A stretch of DNA of 64,000 bases from Shewanella sp. MR-4 (GCF_000014685.1 NC_008321.1:2291001-2355000); one strand, 5' to 3'. Positions 29,295 through 37,221 are shown, numbered from the stretch's first letter. The notes: generated by a model from the sequence alone, not told the origin. Numbers and translations are program-made.

Positions 29295-29326
29295 CTACCA
29301 GTGATAATCGTCATTATCACTGGTAG
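29295..29326. repeat. dif/lox-like perfect palindrome
   Basis: Arms CTACCAGTGATAA and TTATCACTGGTAG (13 of 13 pairs) surround a 6-nt asymmetric centre TCGTCA. The inner ATAA-N6-TTAT layout is that of XerC/XerD core sites (11-bp arms, 6-bp centre) and near that of loxP (13-bp arms, 8-bp centre). No T tract follows on either strand, so it is not a terminator. It overlaps the likely -35 region of the recombinase, so an operator role is an equal alternative. Confidence 0.6.
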
Positions 29327-29589
29327 TGCTGTTGTTTGTATTTTAATTAATCGTATCGATTAAAAAGAAAGCATTATTTAAGATAGAGGAGTAGGCAAGG
29401 CGGGCTCAATACGAATTAAATGTATAAGGTGGGTTCAGGTAACAGATTAATAAGCGATAAAGATGAGCCTGGTTTGTTGTTTGTTATTTAGTCAATTACG
29501 GCTGTGCGAGTTAAATTTGGCTGGAAAATAACCTGCATTTATTTTGCTAGTCGGTTAACTGTGTTGGTGAGTACCTTTATTTTTAAAAG

Positions 29590-29603
29590 ATGGTTTAACC
29601 ATT
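29590..29603. repeat. Palindrome ATGGTnTAACCATT, copy 1
   Basis: ATGGTTTAACCATT; 6-bp symmetric arms with one central base. Copy 2 (29777-29790) differs at a single base. Both lie upstream of the RHH gene, as expected for an operator of a dimeric regulator. Confidence 0.45.
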
Positions 29604-29776
29604 TTATGCGATTAAAAAGTAGCATAAAAATTTAACTTATGATTTGCTGATGTAAAACTGATATGGATTTAGCCATGCTAAAACAGGGGATTAGTGGACA
29701 AAAGAAGTGCGAGCTCAACCTCGTTTGTTTGTGGAGTGGAGCGTTTAACCTTGTGCTGTAAAAATGAACCTATAAA

Positions 29777-29790
29777 ATGGTGTAACCATT
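29777..29790. repeat. Palindrome ATGGTnTAACCATT, copy 2
   Basis: ATGGTGTAACCATT, preceded by A so that AATGGT/ACCATT arms flank GTA. It is 74-87 nt upstream of the RHH start and 187 bp from copy 1. Confidence 0.45.
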
Positions 29791-29863
29791 CTTTTAATTT
29801 ATAATGTTTGTCGGTATCATGAGTCTATTCATAAACCATTATTAGAAGTATAAAACGATACCA

Positions 29864-30364
29864 ATGACGACAAACACGCTATGGGAATATCATCATGCCG
29901 CGCCTACCGCGGGCCGAAAATTATTACTGTTAGATAAAACTGAATTAGTGTTTGCCCTGCCGTTAATTTATCGCATGGTTCATCCCGAAAGTGTCACAGA
30001 GCGGGCAGAGTGGTTTCAGTTAAATCAGTCGCAATCCAGTTATACCGAATTAATTGCTAATTTAAATTTACTGGTTCAACTGCGTAAAAAAAATCAGCCC
30101 GTTGACCAACAACTGCAATCTGTAAATCGAATGCTGAATCAATATTTCAGTGACTTGGGCTGGCGCATGGTGCGAAAAGAACTTTCACAAATTAAAAAGC
30201 GCCAGAAGAAATCCCATATCGAAGTCAGTAAAGATATTATTTTACGTTTGAAGCGTTATATGGAACTCGAACGTTTGGACAGTTTTGATCAAGCGCTCGA
30301 TACGTTATTATCGGAACATGCCGCGGCCGTAGCAGCCATGGCTGAAGATGATAGTGATGCTTAA
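29864..30364 (+). CDS. Ribbon-helix-helix-like DNA-binding protein, unknown role
   Basis: 166 aa. The C-terminal 50 residues look like an RHH fold: a strand KKSHIEVS, helix KDIILRLKRYMELER, turn LDS, helix FDQALDTLLSEH. The N-terminal 100 residues are helical and form no family I recognise; they contain Gln/Asn-rich stretches (NQSQSSY, NQPVDQQLQSVNRMLNQYF). No ribosome site is visible; instead GGTATC and GATACC flank the leader up to the start and could pair. Position opposite the recombinase and the two upstream palindromes suggest autoregulation or an accessory role; this is inference. Confidence 0.7.
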   Translation: MTTNTLWEYHHAAPTAGRKLLLLDKTELVFALPLIYRMVHPESVTERAEWFQLNQSQSSYTELIANLNLLVQLRKKNQPVDQQLQSVNRMLNQYFSDLGWRMVRKELSQIKKRQKKSHIEVSKDIILRLKRYMELERLDSFDQALDTLLSEHAAAVAAMAEDDSDA

Positions 30365-30520
30365 AATATTGAAGTGTGATTTTTAACCTTAGCGTACGTG
30401 ACTTCTTACGGGTGTCACATACACTCAAAGAGAGGCAGTTAAAGCGTGAATATAGCTAATTCGCTTCTGCCACCTCTTTTGTAACTTTCTATTTTTGATG
30501 AGTTTTATACAGGGAATAGC

Positions 30521-30847
30521 ATGTCACAGCATAGAACTGTCGCCGTCCTTTGCCGCATCGAACCCGGATGTTTAGGGCCTGATGGACGTGAACATATTGA
30601 AGCTTTTTGTGCCTTAGCGCAGCAAGCGATGAAGCACTTTGCCGCCGATGTGGTGACTTGGACGCTAGTGCCCCGTTACGATAAAACACTGCCAGAAATG
30701 GAATACAGTATCGCCAACAAAAGTTTATCTCGCGCGCAAGTGACACAGTATTTCAATACCTTAGGTCAAGATGTTGATGCCTTTGAAGAAGCCTTCAATG
30801 ACAAACTCACCGCCTTTATCAATTTATATTTAGCCAGAAAATCATAG
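30521..30847 (+). CDS. Conserved-looking hypothetical protein, 108 aa
   Basis: Starts MSQHRTVAVLCRIEPGCLGP after AGGGAATAGC. Predicted soluble alpha/beta protein with no signal peptide or membrane segment, two cysteines (11, 17) near the start and an acidic helical C-terminus (DVDAFEEAFNDKLTAFINL). No family recognised. It sits 156 nt after the RHH gene and 88 nt before the helicase, all on the same strand, so co-transcription with either is possible. Confidence 0.7.
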   Translation: MSQHRTVAVLCRIEPGCLGPDGREHIEAFCALAQQAMKHFAADVVTWTLVPRYDKTLPEMEYSIANKSLSRAQVTQYFNTLGQDVDAFEEAFNDKLTAFINLYLARKS

Positions 30848-30935
30848 CGACACGCTTACTCGCATTCACTCGCCCATTCATCTGTTTGCGTGGTCGCCAA
30901 CGCCTCCACACTTGTGGTGGCATAAGGATTTGTTT

Positions 30936-32912
30936 ATGACTTATTCAATAACGCCGTCAGCGAACGCTGTGGATTATGCTTCTTTATTACAGCAACAGTT
31001 TGGTTTTGATGGGTTCAGGCAAGGGCAACATGAGGTTGTCTCGCAGTTGTTGTCGGGCCATTCGAGCCTTGCTATTTTCCCCACCGGCTCAGGAAAATCA
31101 CTCTGTTACCAATTTACCGCTCTGCAACTTCCGCATCTAACCTTAGTGGTATCACCCTTACTGGCGTTGATCAAAGATCAACTGAGTTTTCTGCATGAAA
31201 AAGGTATCAAGGCGGCAAGTATCGACTCGACCTTAACGCCTGAATTAACCCAACAGGTCATGCGTGATGCTCGCTCTGGCGAATTAAAACTCTTGATGGT
31301 ATCGGTTGAACGTTTTAAAAATGAGCGCTTTAGGCAATTTATTCAATCAATTCCTATCTCTATGCTGGTTGTCGATGAAGCGCACTGCATCTCGGAATGG
31401 GGGCATAATTTTCGCCCCGACTATTTAAAGCTTCCCGATTATCGCCGTGAATTAGCAATTCCATTGGTGCTGTTACTCACGGCGACCGCGACACGTAAAG
31501 TGAAACTGGATATGGCGGCGCGTTTCGATATCAAGCCACAACATATTGTTCAAACAGGCTTTTATCGTTCAAACCTCGACTTGACGGTCTTGCCTGTAGC
31601 AAGCCAACACAAACTGACGGCACTGCAACAACAGCTTAATCACTTTACTGGTGCGGGGATTGTGTATGTGACTTTGCAGCATACTGCGGAGGATGTTGCC
31701 GCGAAACTTTGCCAAATGGGCTTTGATGCGAGTGCCTATCATGCGGGGTTTGAGGATGAAAAACGTCAGCAAATTCAGCAGGATTTTATGCAAGGTAAGA
31801 TCCGCATCGTGGTTGCGACTATCGCCTTTGGTATGGGCATAGACAAAAGCAATATTCGCTTTGTGGTTCACTACGATCTGCCTAAATCCATAGAGAATTA
31901 TTGCCAAGAAATTGGCCGTGCAGGAAGGGATGGTCAGCTCTCCCATTGTGTGACTTTGGCGAATTTAGATGGCATAAACACGGTCGAAAATTTTGTTTAC
32001 GGCGATACGCCGGAACTGGCCAGTATTACTGCCGTGATTGATAACATTCGCGAAGAAACCCATAACGGACGTTGGGAGCTGCAACTTCATCAGCTATCAA
32101 ATGTGAGTAATATCAGGCAGCTCCCCCTTAAAACCTTGCTAGTTCAGCTTGAAATGATGGGCGTGATTAAGCCGCTATATGCTTATTACGCCGATATCAG
32201 TTACCGTTTTATTGAGCCACAGGCGCAGATCTTGAGCCAGTTTTCCCCCGAGCGTCAGGCATTTTTAAATGACATCTTTACCCATACTCAGATGAAGCGA
32301 GTATGGGGCAGTTTAGATTTTTCCGCGCTCTACCAAGCCACAGGTGCGGAACGTACTCGAGTATTAGCGGCATTAGAATATCTTGCCAGTCAGCAGCTTA
32401 TCGAATTGGAAGCTAAGCGAGTAACGGATGTTTATCAAGTGAATACTGAGGTGCTAGCACAGGGGCATTTAGCCGACGGGCTCCATCAATACTTTACCGA
32501 CAAAGAGGCGAAAGAAGTCGCCCGTATTGCCCAGTTAGTGCGATTTTTTGAGCTAACGACTTGCTTAAATTACAATTTGGCCCGCTATTTTGATGATAAT
32601 GCCGCGCCTCAATCCTGTGGTCATTGCAGTGTATGCCGTGGCCAATTGGCTAAATTGACGTATTCCGACGTGCCAAAGTGGCCTGATGATGCGCAGCTTA
32701 AGGCCGATTTGCATGAGCTGGAGCGCGCGGCGGAGTCGAAAGGTCTAGCTTCATTATCCTTAGATACTCAATGCCGGTTTTTGGCTGGCATGACATTACC
32801 GCTGTTTACTCGCCTACAAGTACGGAAATTATCGGGTTTTGGTCGCTGCGAACACCTCAGATATGCAGAAATTAAAGCTAAATTAGCGCAGTTAGCCGAC
32901 GCACCTTGCTGA
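30936..32912 (+). CDS. RecQ-family ATP-dependent DNA helicase
   Basis: 3'-5' DNA helicase of about 658 aa. Seen: FDGFRQGQHEVV (motif 0), Walker A FPTGSGKSLCYQ (TGSGKS at 50-55), DEAHCISEWGHNFRPDY (Walker B and the RecQ aromatic loop), GFYRSNLDLTVL, IAFGMGIDKSNIRFVVHYDLP and EIGRAGRDG. A zinc-like cluster CGHCSVCRG follows. The C-terminus does not show a clear HRDC domain. It may be a RecQ-like paralogue rather than RecQ itself, so no symbol is given. The start at 30936 follows AAGGATTTGTTT. Confidence 0.92.
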   Translation: MTYSITPSANAVDYASLLQQQFGFDGFRQGQHEVVSQLLSGHSSLAIFPTGSGKSLCYQFTALQLPHLTLVVSPLLALIKDQLSFLHEKGIKAASIDSTLTPELTQQVMRDARSGELKLLMVSVERFKNERFRQFIQSIPISMLVVDEAHCISEWGHNFRPDYLKLPDYRRELAIPLVLLLTATATRKVKLDMAARFDIKPQHIVQTGFYRSNLDLTVLPVASQHKLTALQQQLNHFTGAGIVYVTLQHTAEDVAAKLCQMGFDASAYHAGFEDEKRQQIQQDFMQGKIRIVVATIAFGMGIDKSNIRFVVHYDLPKSIENYCQEIGRAGRDGQLSHCVTLANLDGINTVENFVYGDTPELASITAVIDNIREETHNGRWELQLHQLSNVSNIRQLPLKTLLVQLEMMGVIKPLYAYYADISYRFIEPQAQILSQFSPERQAFLNDIFTHTQMKRVWGSLDFSALYQATGAERTRVLAALEYLASQQLIELEAKRVTDVYQVNTEVLAQGHLADGLHQYFTDKEAKEVARIAQLVRFFELTTCLNYNLARYFDDNAAPQSCGHCSVCRGQLAKLTYSDVPKWPDDAQLKADLHELERAAESKGLASLSLDTQCRFLAGMTLPLFTRLQVRKLSGFGRCEHLRYAEIKAKLAQLADAPC

Positions 32913-32917
32913 TAAAA

Positions 32918-32947
32918 AAAGGGCATATCTTGTGAGATATGCCCTTT
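32918..32947. terminator. Terminator between helicase and ecotin genes
   Basis: AAAGGGCATATCT/AGATATGCCCTTT with a TGTG loop. On the minus strand a T7 run follows, so it suits ecotin best; on the plus strand the T run is weak. Confidence 0.85.
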
Positions 32948-32996
32948 ATATCACCGCAGTAATACCTTTAAATAAACAACTTATATTGATGCACGT

Positions 32997-33548
32997 TTAT
33001 TTAGCGTAGTGATAAGTTGAATCGACTTTCCAGGTTCTAAAGCGCAGCTCTGTGCCTTCTGGTAGATAAAATACCTTAGGCAAACGGCTGTCGTAACGCA
33101 TTTTAAGTTCACCAGGAATGCGGACAAAGGCTTCTTTTTTTGCCATCTCTAAACAGGCCATCATAGTGCTTGGGCCTTCTGAGACTTCAGACACTTGATA
33201 ATAGCTATAACCCCATCCCTTAACCGAGAGTTCTTTTAACTCGCCGTTCAAACCATGCTTATTACAGTCGACTAATTGGGTCTGGCCAATTTGGATTTCA
33301 ACCATGTAATCGTCTTCATTTTCTAGTTTAGGTAAGGTCAAAATATGTTGCACCATACCCGCCTCAGGTGCAGGAAACATTTTCGTGGCTTCTTGCTCGG
33401 CATAATTTTTATGGTTGAAACTCGCGACACTGATCATAGGTGCATTTAATCCCGTTGGATGTGGTAGGCTCACTGCTGCGGCATTAAAAGACAGTAATGC
33501 AAAGGCAAGGGGAAGAGCCGCAGTGTTAAATACGTGAGTCAATTTCAT
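32997..33548 (-). CDS. eco: Ecotin, periplasmic serine-protease inhibitor
   Basis: Dimeric inhibitor of trypsin/elastase-like proteases in the periplasm. Start at 33548 (MKLTHVF) after AAGGAG; the frame extends upstream without support. Signal peptide about 24 residues (ALPLAFALLSFNAAA). The mature part matches ecotin: EIQIGQTQLVDCNKHGLNG, GWGYSYYQVSEV, the reactive loop STMMAC (127-132, P1 Met129) and MRYDSRLPKVFYLPEG. At 183 aa it is slightly longer than E. coli because of the N-terminal segment. Confidence 0.95.
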   Translation of the reverse strand: MKLTHVFNTAALPLAFALLSFNAAAVSLPHPTGLNAPMISVASFNHKNYAEQEATKMFPAPEAGMVQHILTLPKLENEDDYMVEIQIGQTQLVDCNKHGLNGELKELSVKGWGYSYYQVSEVSEGPSTMMACLEMAKKEAFVRIPGELKMRYDSRLPKVFYLPEGTELRFRTWKVDSTYHYAK

Positions 33549-34278
33549 AATATTCTCCTTTTGAATGTCATTAAGGTATAGAGCGGATGGATGTACCATC
33601 ATTTGCTGTATTCCTATCCTTGTAAACGCTGTAGCAGGTAAAAAGGGTTAATCTTTTCTAAAATTTTTTCAAAAAAACTGGGGTTTTTCTGCAACATTAT
33701 GAAAATAAAGCTTTTAAAATTTAAGCGCTAGTTTAATTTCTGTCGTTATTTTATCTTAATTTTGGACATCCTCATCGATTAAATGAATCACTGATTCAAC
33801 TTGATATTTATGATACCAACCGACTCATGATAAATTTTAATCTGAAACGAAACTCTCTCATTCGAGCTAAAAGTCTAACTGAGAGTTGTCTCTATTCATT
33901 TGCATGAACAAACATCTAGGTTAAACAGTGCTCTGGGCCTGCAAGTGTCCGTTGGGTAGGTTTGCTATCCATTGAGAAGGATGCATAAGCTGCGCAGACC
34001 AGTTATCCAAAAGCAAAAATGCGCAGTTTGCGTTTTAGGAAATTGCGGTGGGAGGAATCCATGATCTTCCCCATGGATTGAAATGTTCTTTCCTGCCTGA
34101 ACTTTTCGCAAATGTTAATTTTATTTCAGCTTAATTTACAATTTGGTCACAATTCGGCCTAAAATAAGGCGTTTTGATGTCTCAAACAGAGTTGCTTTGA
34201 TTTACATCACAATTTTCAATCTCCTACCATCAGATTATTTACGGGCTATTGCACCGTTAAATTGAGTGGGAGTATAAA
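33549..34278. other. Long intergenic region with several hairpins
   Basis: 730 bp between the divergent ecotin and DUF4382 genes. Contents seen: palindrome TGAATCA-C-TGATTCA (33784-33798); hairpin AACTCTC/GAGAGTT (33851-33887); hairpin CTGCGCA/TGCGCAG (33990-34026) inside a GC-richer stretch; hairpin AATCCATG/CATGGATT (34056-34079) directly after GGGAGG; and a CRP-like site (34196-34211). A structured leader RNA or small RNA is possible; no known riboswitch consensus was recognised. Confidence 0.45.
34196..34211. promoter_or_regulatory. CRP-like site upstream of DUF4382 gene
   Basis: TTTGA-TTTACA-TCACA matches the CRP consensus TGTGA-N6-TCACA at 9 of 10 positions. It lies 68 nt before the start codon, in the range for activation. 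Confidence 0.45.
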
Positions 34279-35280
34279 ATGAAATGTTCCAACTTTATGT
34301 TATTGTTTTTAAGTATGTTTTTAGTGGCTTGTGGCGGTAACAGCGACACGAGTAACAATCCTTCCCCTAATACCCCGACAACTGGCAGCTCAACTGGCAC
34401 ATTGAGCATAGCGCTATCTGACGCTCCGATGAGAGGAGTGACAGGGGTGATGTTGCAGTTAGATGAGTTGGTGATGACCGATGAATCTAATGTTCAGCAT
34501 CATTACTCCCTGCAAGGTCAACATGTGGACCTTATTGACTATCAAGGCAGCCATAGTTTGAAGGTTGTAGATGGGCTGACAATGCCTATCGGTAACTATC
34601 ACAATGTTTATATGTCCGTTATTCAAGGTGATGGGAACAATGGTTGCTATGTTGAAGATGATCAGGGGATCCATGTAATGCAGGTTCAGGATGGTAGGAT
34701 CCCACTGATGGACTTTGCGGTGGTCGCAAACCAACACCACAGCTTTACCGCTGAGATAGGGCTTTATATGGGGCTTCATCAAGATCAGGAGCATAACTAT
34801 ACATTAAGCCACCATGGAAGTTGGTCGGTAAACAACCGATATATGGGGCATCTGCTTGGGGAAGTGGATCCTCAATGGATAGCTGAATGTGAGACTCAGC
34901 ATTCCGCCATGCTTCCCATCAATAGTGAATACATGCACTTAGCCTACTTATATCCCAATACCGTGACTAGCCTTACCCAGATGGGGGATGTTAATGATGC
35001 AATGTCTGCGGGACATATTTCTGCCATCGCCGTTGCCCCATTAAGACAAGATAGTGCTGGAAACTGGTACTTTGAGATGGGCTATTTACCCGAAGGCACA
35101 TATCGTGTGGGCTATAGCTGTTTAGGTGATTTAGATGATCCACACAGAGATGATATCAACAGTGGCTTATTTTCTATGTTTGCAGATGCAGGCACAGTGA
35201 CAATTGACGCGGGCACCGATGGTGGAAGTCATACTGTGATGCAGTGCGGTAGGGGGAATGGCGGTCATCACGGAGGTTAA
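34279..35280 (+). CDS. DUF4382 domain lipoprotein
   Basis: 333 aa. Lipoprotein signal with lipobox LVAC (Cys18), then a Ser/Thr/Asn/Pro-rich linker (residues 20-40). A DUF4382 domain begins GTLSIALSDAPMRGVTGVMLQLDELVM. The C-terminus is Gly/His-rich (RGNGGHHGG). DUF4382 proteins are surface or periplasmic and of unknown function; the domain resembles carbohydrate-binding beta-sandwiches. The start follows GGGAGTATAAA. Single-gene unit ending in a clear terminator. Confidence 0.85.
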   Translation: MKCSNFMLLFLSMFLVACGGNSDTSNNPSPNTPTTGSSTGTLSIALSDAPMRGVTGVMLQLDELVMTDESNVQHHYSLQGQHVDLIDYQGSHSLKVVDGLTMPIGNYHNVYMSVIQGDGNNGCYVEDDQGIHVMQVQDGRIPLMDFAVVANQHHSFTAEIGLYMGLHQDQEHNYTLSHHGSWSVNNRYMGHLLGEVDPQWIAECETQHSAMLPINSEYMHLAYLYPNTVTSLTQMGDVNDAMSAGHISAIAVAPLRQDSAGNWYFEMGYLPEGTYRVGYSCLGDLDDPHRDDINSGLFSMFADAGTVTIDAGTDGGSHTVMQCGRGNGGHHGG

Positions 35281-35370
35281 TCGCCCATTTCTAACTGTCG
35301 AACGAAATATTGAGTTAACCCTAAGCTATTATTATTGAATAATAATATTTTAGAAAGTTAATTACAGCAA

Positions 35371-35400
35371 TGCCTTGTCTATTAAGATAAGGCATTTTTT
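35371..35400 (+). terminator. Intrinsic terminator after DUF4382 gene
   Basis: ATGCCTTGTCT/AGATAAGGCAT stem (G-T mismatch tolerated) with ATTA loop and T6, about 90 nt after the stop. Confidence 0.85.
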
Positions 35401-35451
35401 GGTCCTCATTTTGTGAAATGTTTAAATGCCGTGACAGTCTTCATCTTTGAG

Positions 35452-35592
35452 TCACTTTAGGATAAAGCAGTCGCTAACGTGATGATTATCGCAGGAGACT
35501 AAGGATGATAGCGATGCTTCGAGTTTTGCAAGCTCCCGTTGAGTTTGACGAATATGCTCGAGTTGTTCGGCAATAATGTCATCGAGCACTTG
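35452..35592 (-). pseudogene. 3' remnant of a MerR-family metal-responsive regulator
   Basis: Reading leftward to a TGA at 35454-35452 gives about 44 residues: VLDDIIAEQLEHIRQTQREL, then AKLEASLSSLVSCDNHHVSD, then CFILK. This is the dimerisation helix plus the C-x7-C metal loop and CxIL motif of CueR/ZntR/CadR-type regulators. The DNA-binding N-terminus is missing because the frame runs into the IS remnant at about 35584. It is a decayed gene too short for routine calling. The family assignment rests on motif spacing only. Confidence 0.6.
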
Positions 35593-36162
35593 GCTATCGA
35601 CTCCACAGGCTTAAAGGTTTACGGCGAAGGTGACTTGGAAAGTGAAGAAATAGGGTACAGATGGCAAACGCCGAGTGTGGCGTAAACGACACATTACCGT
35701 TGATACACATACTCACGAGATTATTGCTGCAGAGTTCAGCTTATCAAAGGTGACCGACGCTGAAGTCATGCCGAATTTGCTCAAACAAACCCATCGAAAA
35801 ATCCGCAATATCTCAGGTGATGGTGCATACGATACGAGAGCCTATGATGATGCCGTTCGTCGAAAACGCGCTTTTGTGCTCATCCCGCCTCGGGAAGGTG
35901 CAGCGCTCTGGGAACCAGGACATCCACGTAACTTAGCGGTCAGTTGGCAACAACTTCATGGTTCAAATAAACAGTGTAAGAAGCGCTATGGGTATCATAG
36001 TCGGTCAATCTCCGAAACGGCCATGTACAGTATGAAGCAACTACTAGGTGGCAGATAAGCCTGCGAAATTATAACGGTCAGGAAGGAGAAACTTACGCGA
36101 TGATAAGGGCGTTTAACAAGCTTACAGGGCTAGGCATGCCTGAAACTCACTATGTAGCTTAA
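35584..36162 (+). pseudogene. IS5-family transposase, truncated and multiply disrupted
   Basis: DDE transposase fragments lie in shifting frames. HLAIDSTGLKVYGEG (first catalytic Asp) is followed by an extra base near 35631 and an in-frame TAG where the family has His. VWRKRHITVDTHTHEIIAAE, SGDGAYDTRAYDDAVRRK and SETAMYSMKQLLGGR follow. One base is missing at about 36053, after which LSLRNYNGQEGETYAMIRAF and LTGLGMPETHYVA continue to a TAA at 36160-36162. The N-terminal third is absent. Not functional. Confidence 0.85.
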
Positions 36163-36217
36163 TAATTGAACAGCCATAGGGCGCTTTGTTCGCTGAGTCG
36201 ATTTAGGAAACAAAGCC
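35584..36217 (+). mobile_element. Truncated IS5-family (IS903-like) insertion sequence remnant
   Basis: The right end is recognisable: GATTTAGGAAACAAAGCC at 36200-36217 resembles the IS903-group terminal repeat. The left end and the N-terminal part of the transposase are missing. The element separates a MerR tail from a HupE/UreJ gene lacking its start, so both neighbours were damaged by insertion and deletion. Confidence 0.75.
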
Positions 36218-37068
36218 ACGGCATGGTTCAGAATATCCGCCCTGTCTTTGACAATCGATTCAATTTAACGCCATTGCCGGGGGAAAGTATCGTTAATGGC
36301 TTTGTTCTGTTTCGATACCGACTTTCTGGTGAGAACGGCCTTGGCGGTTCGTCAGTGACAATTGATAATCTAGACCGCACAACAATGGATGCGTTGATTA
36401 ATGTCTCTATGTTGGATGGCTCTAGGTACAGTTTACTGTTAAAGCCAAGAGAGAATTCTGTGGTTATTCCTGAGGTTCAAACTGGCTGGCAGTTAGTCTA
36501 TTCCTACACTCGTCTTGGTGTAGAGCATATTCTTGAAGGGTGGGATCACTTAGCGTTTGTCGCAGCACTGATGCTCATAGTCAGTGGCTGGCCAATGTTA
36601 TTTAAAACCATTACAGCCTTTACTCTGGCACACTCAATTACACTAGCCTTAGCAACATTGGAATATTTAACGCTTCCACCACCTCCGGTAGAAGCATTAA
36701 TTGCTCTGAGCATAGTATTCATTGCGTCAGAAGCCGTCCATCTTCGTCAAGGAAGACAAACGTTAGCCAGTCGCTGGCCTTGGATTCTGGCGTTTACATT
36801 CGGTTTACTACACGGTTTTGGCTTTGCTGGTGCGCTTAAGGAAATAGGTCTTCCCCAAAGTGATGTACCAATGGCATTACTCTTCTTTAACGTGGGGGTC
36901 GAGTTAGGGCAACTGATGTTTATCAGCGCAATACTTGCGCTAGTTTCACTATATCGTAAAGTTGCCAGAGTACCTAAGCGAGCACCGATTTTCACGGCTT
37001 ACTGTTTAGGTGCATTAGCCACATTTTGGTTAATAGAACGATTAGATCTTATGTTTGTTAGTTCGTGA
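36218..37068 (+). pseudogene. HupE/UreJ-family membrane protein, 5' end lost
   Basis: Host sequence starts right after the IS end; the first residues of the open frame are IS-derived. What remains (about 283 aa, possible internal ATG at 36223) has part of the soluble N-terminal domain and a complete membrane half. The HupE marks are EHILEGWDHLAFVAALML, AHSITLALATL, LLHGFGFAGAL and FNVGVELGQL. The family includes nickel/cobalt permease-like and metal-linked proteins. Loss of the signal peptide and promoter suggests inactivity, though the membrane frame is intact and could still be translated. Confidence 0.75.
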
Positions 37069-37221
37069 CGGCGAGTTTAGCAAAGGGGAGTGCATGTTTG
37101 AATGTTTTAGGAAAATCTAGAACAGGCATGAAGATTTTATCTTAGGCACAAATATGCATCTAAAACCCTACTGGGGTAAATCATAATAAATTGAGATTTT
37201 ATAGCGAGGTAAAGCAAGATA

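Larger units (their letters stand above)
29239..29863. other. Palindrome-rich intergenic region between recombinase and RHH gene
   Basis: 625 bp, AT-rich, without a credible gene. It holds a 13-bp-armed palindrome (29295-29326), TTAATCG-TAT-CGATTAA (29347-29363), two related ATGGTnTAACCATT palindromes (29590-29603, 29777-29790), and an 8-bp hairpin TTTTATGC/GCATAAAA (about 29604-29626). A minus-strand TATAAT for the recombinase lies at 29271-29276. This density of symmetry is unusual for the window and suggests dimeric DNA-binding proteins act here. Confidence 0.6.

Noticed and set aside
33900..34060. c-di-GMP (GEMM-I) or another known riboswitch upstream of the DUF4382 gene
   Set aside because: Some GEMM-like words (GCAAACC) appear on the minus strand, but the order and spacing of the conserved core do not fit on either strand.
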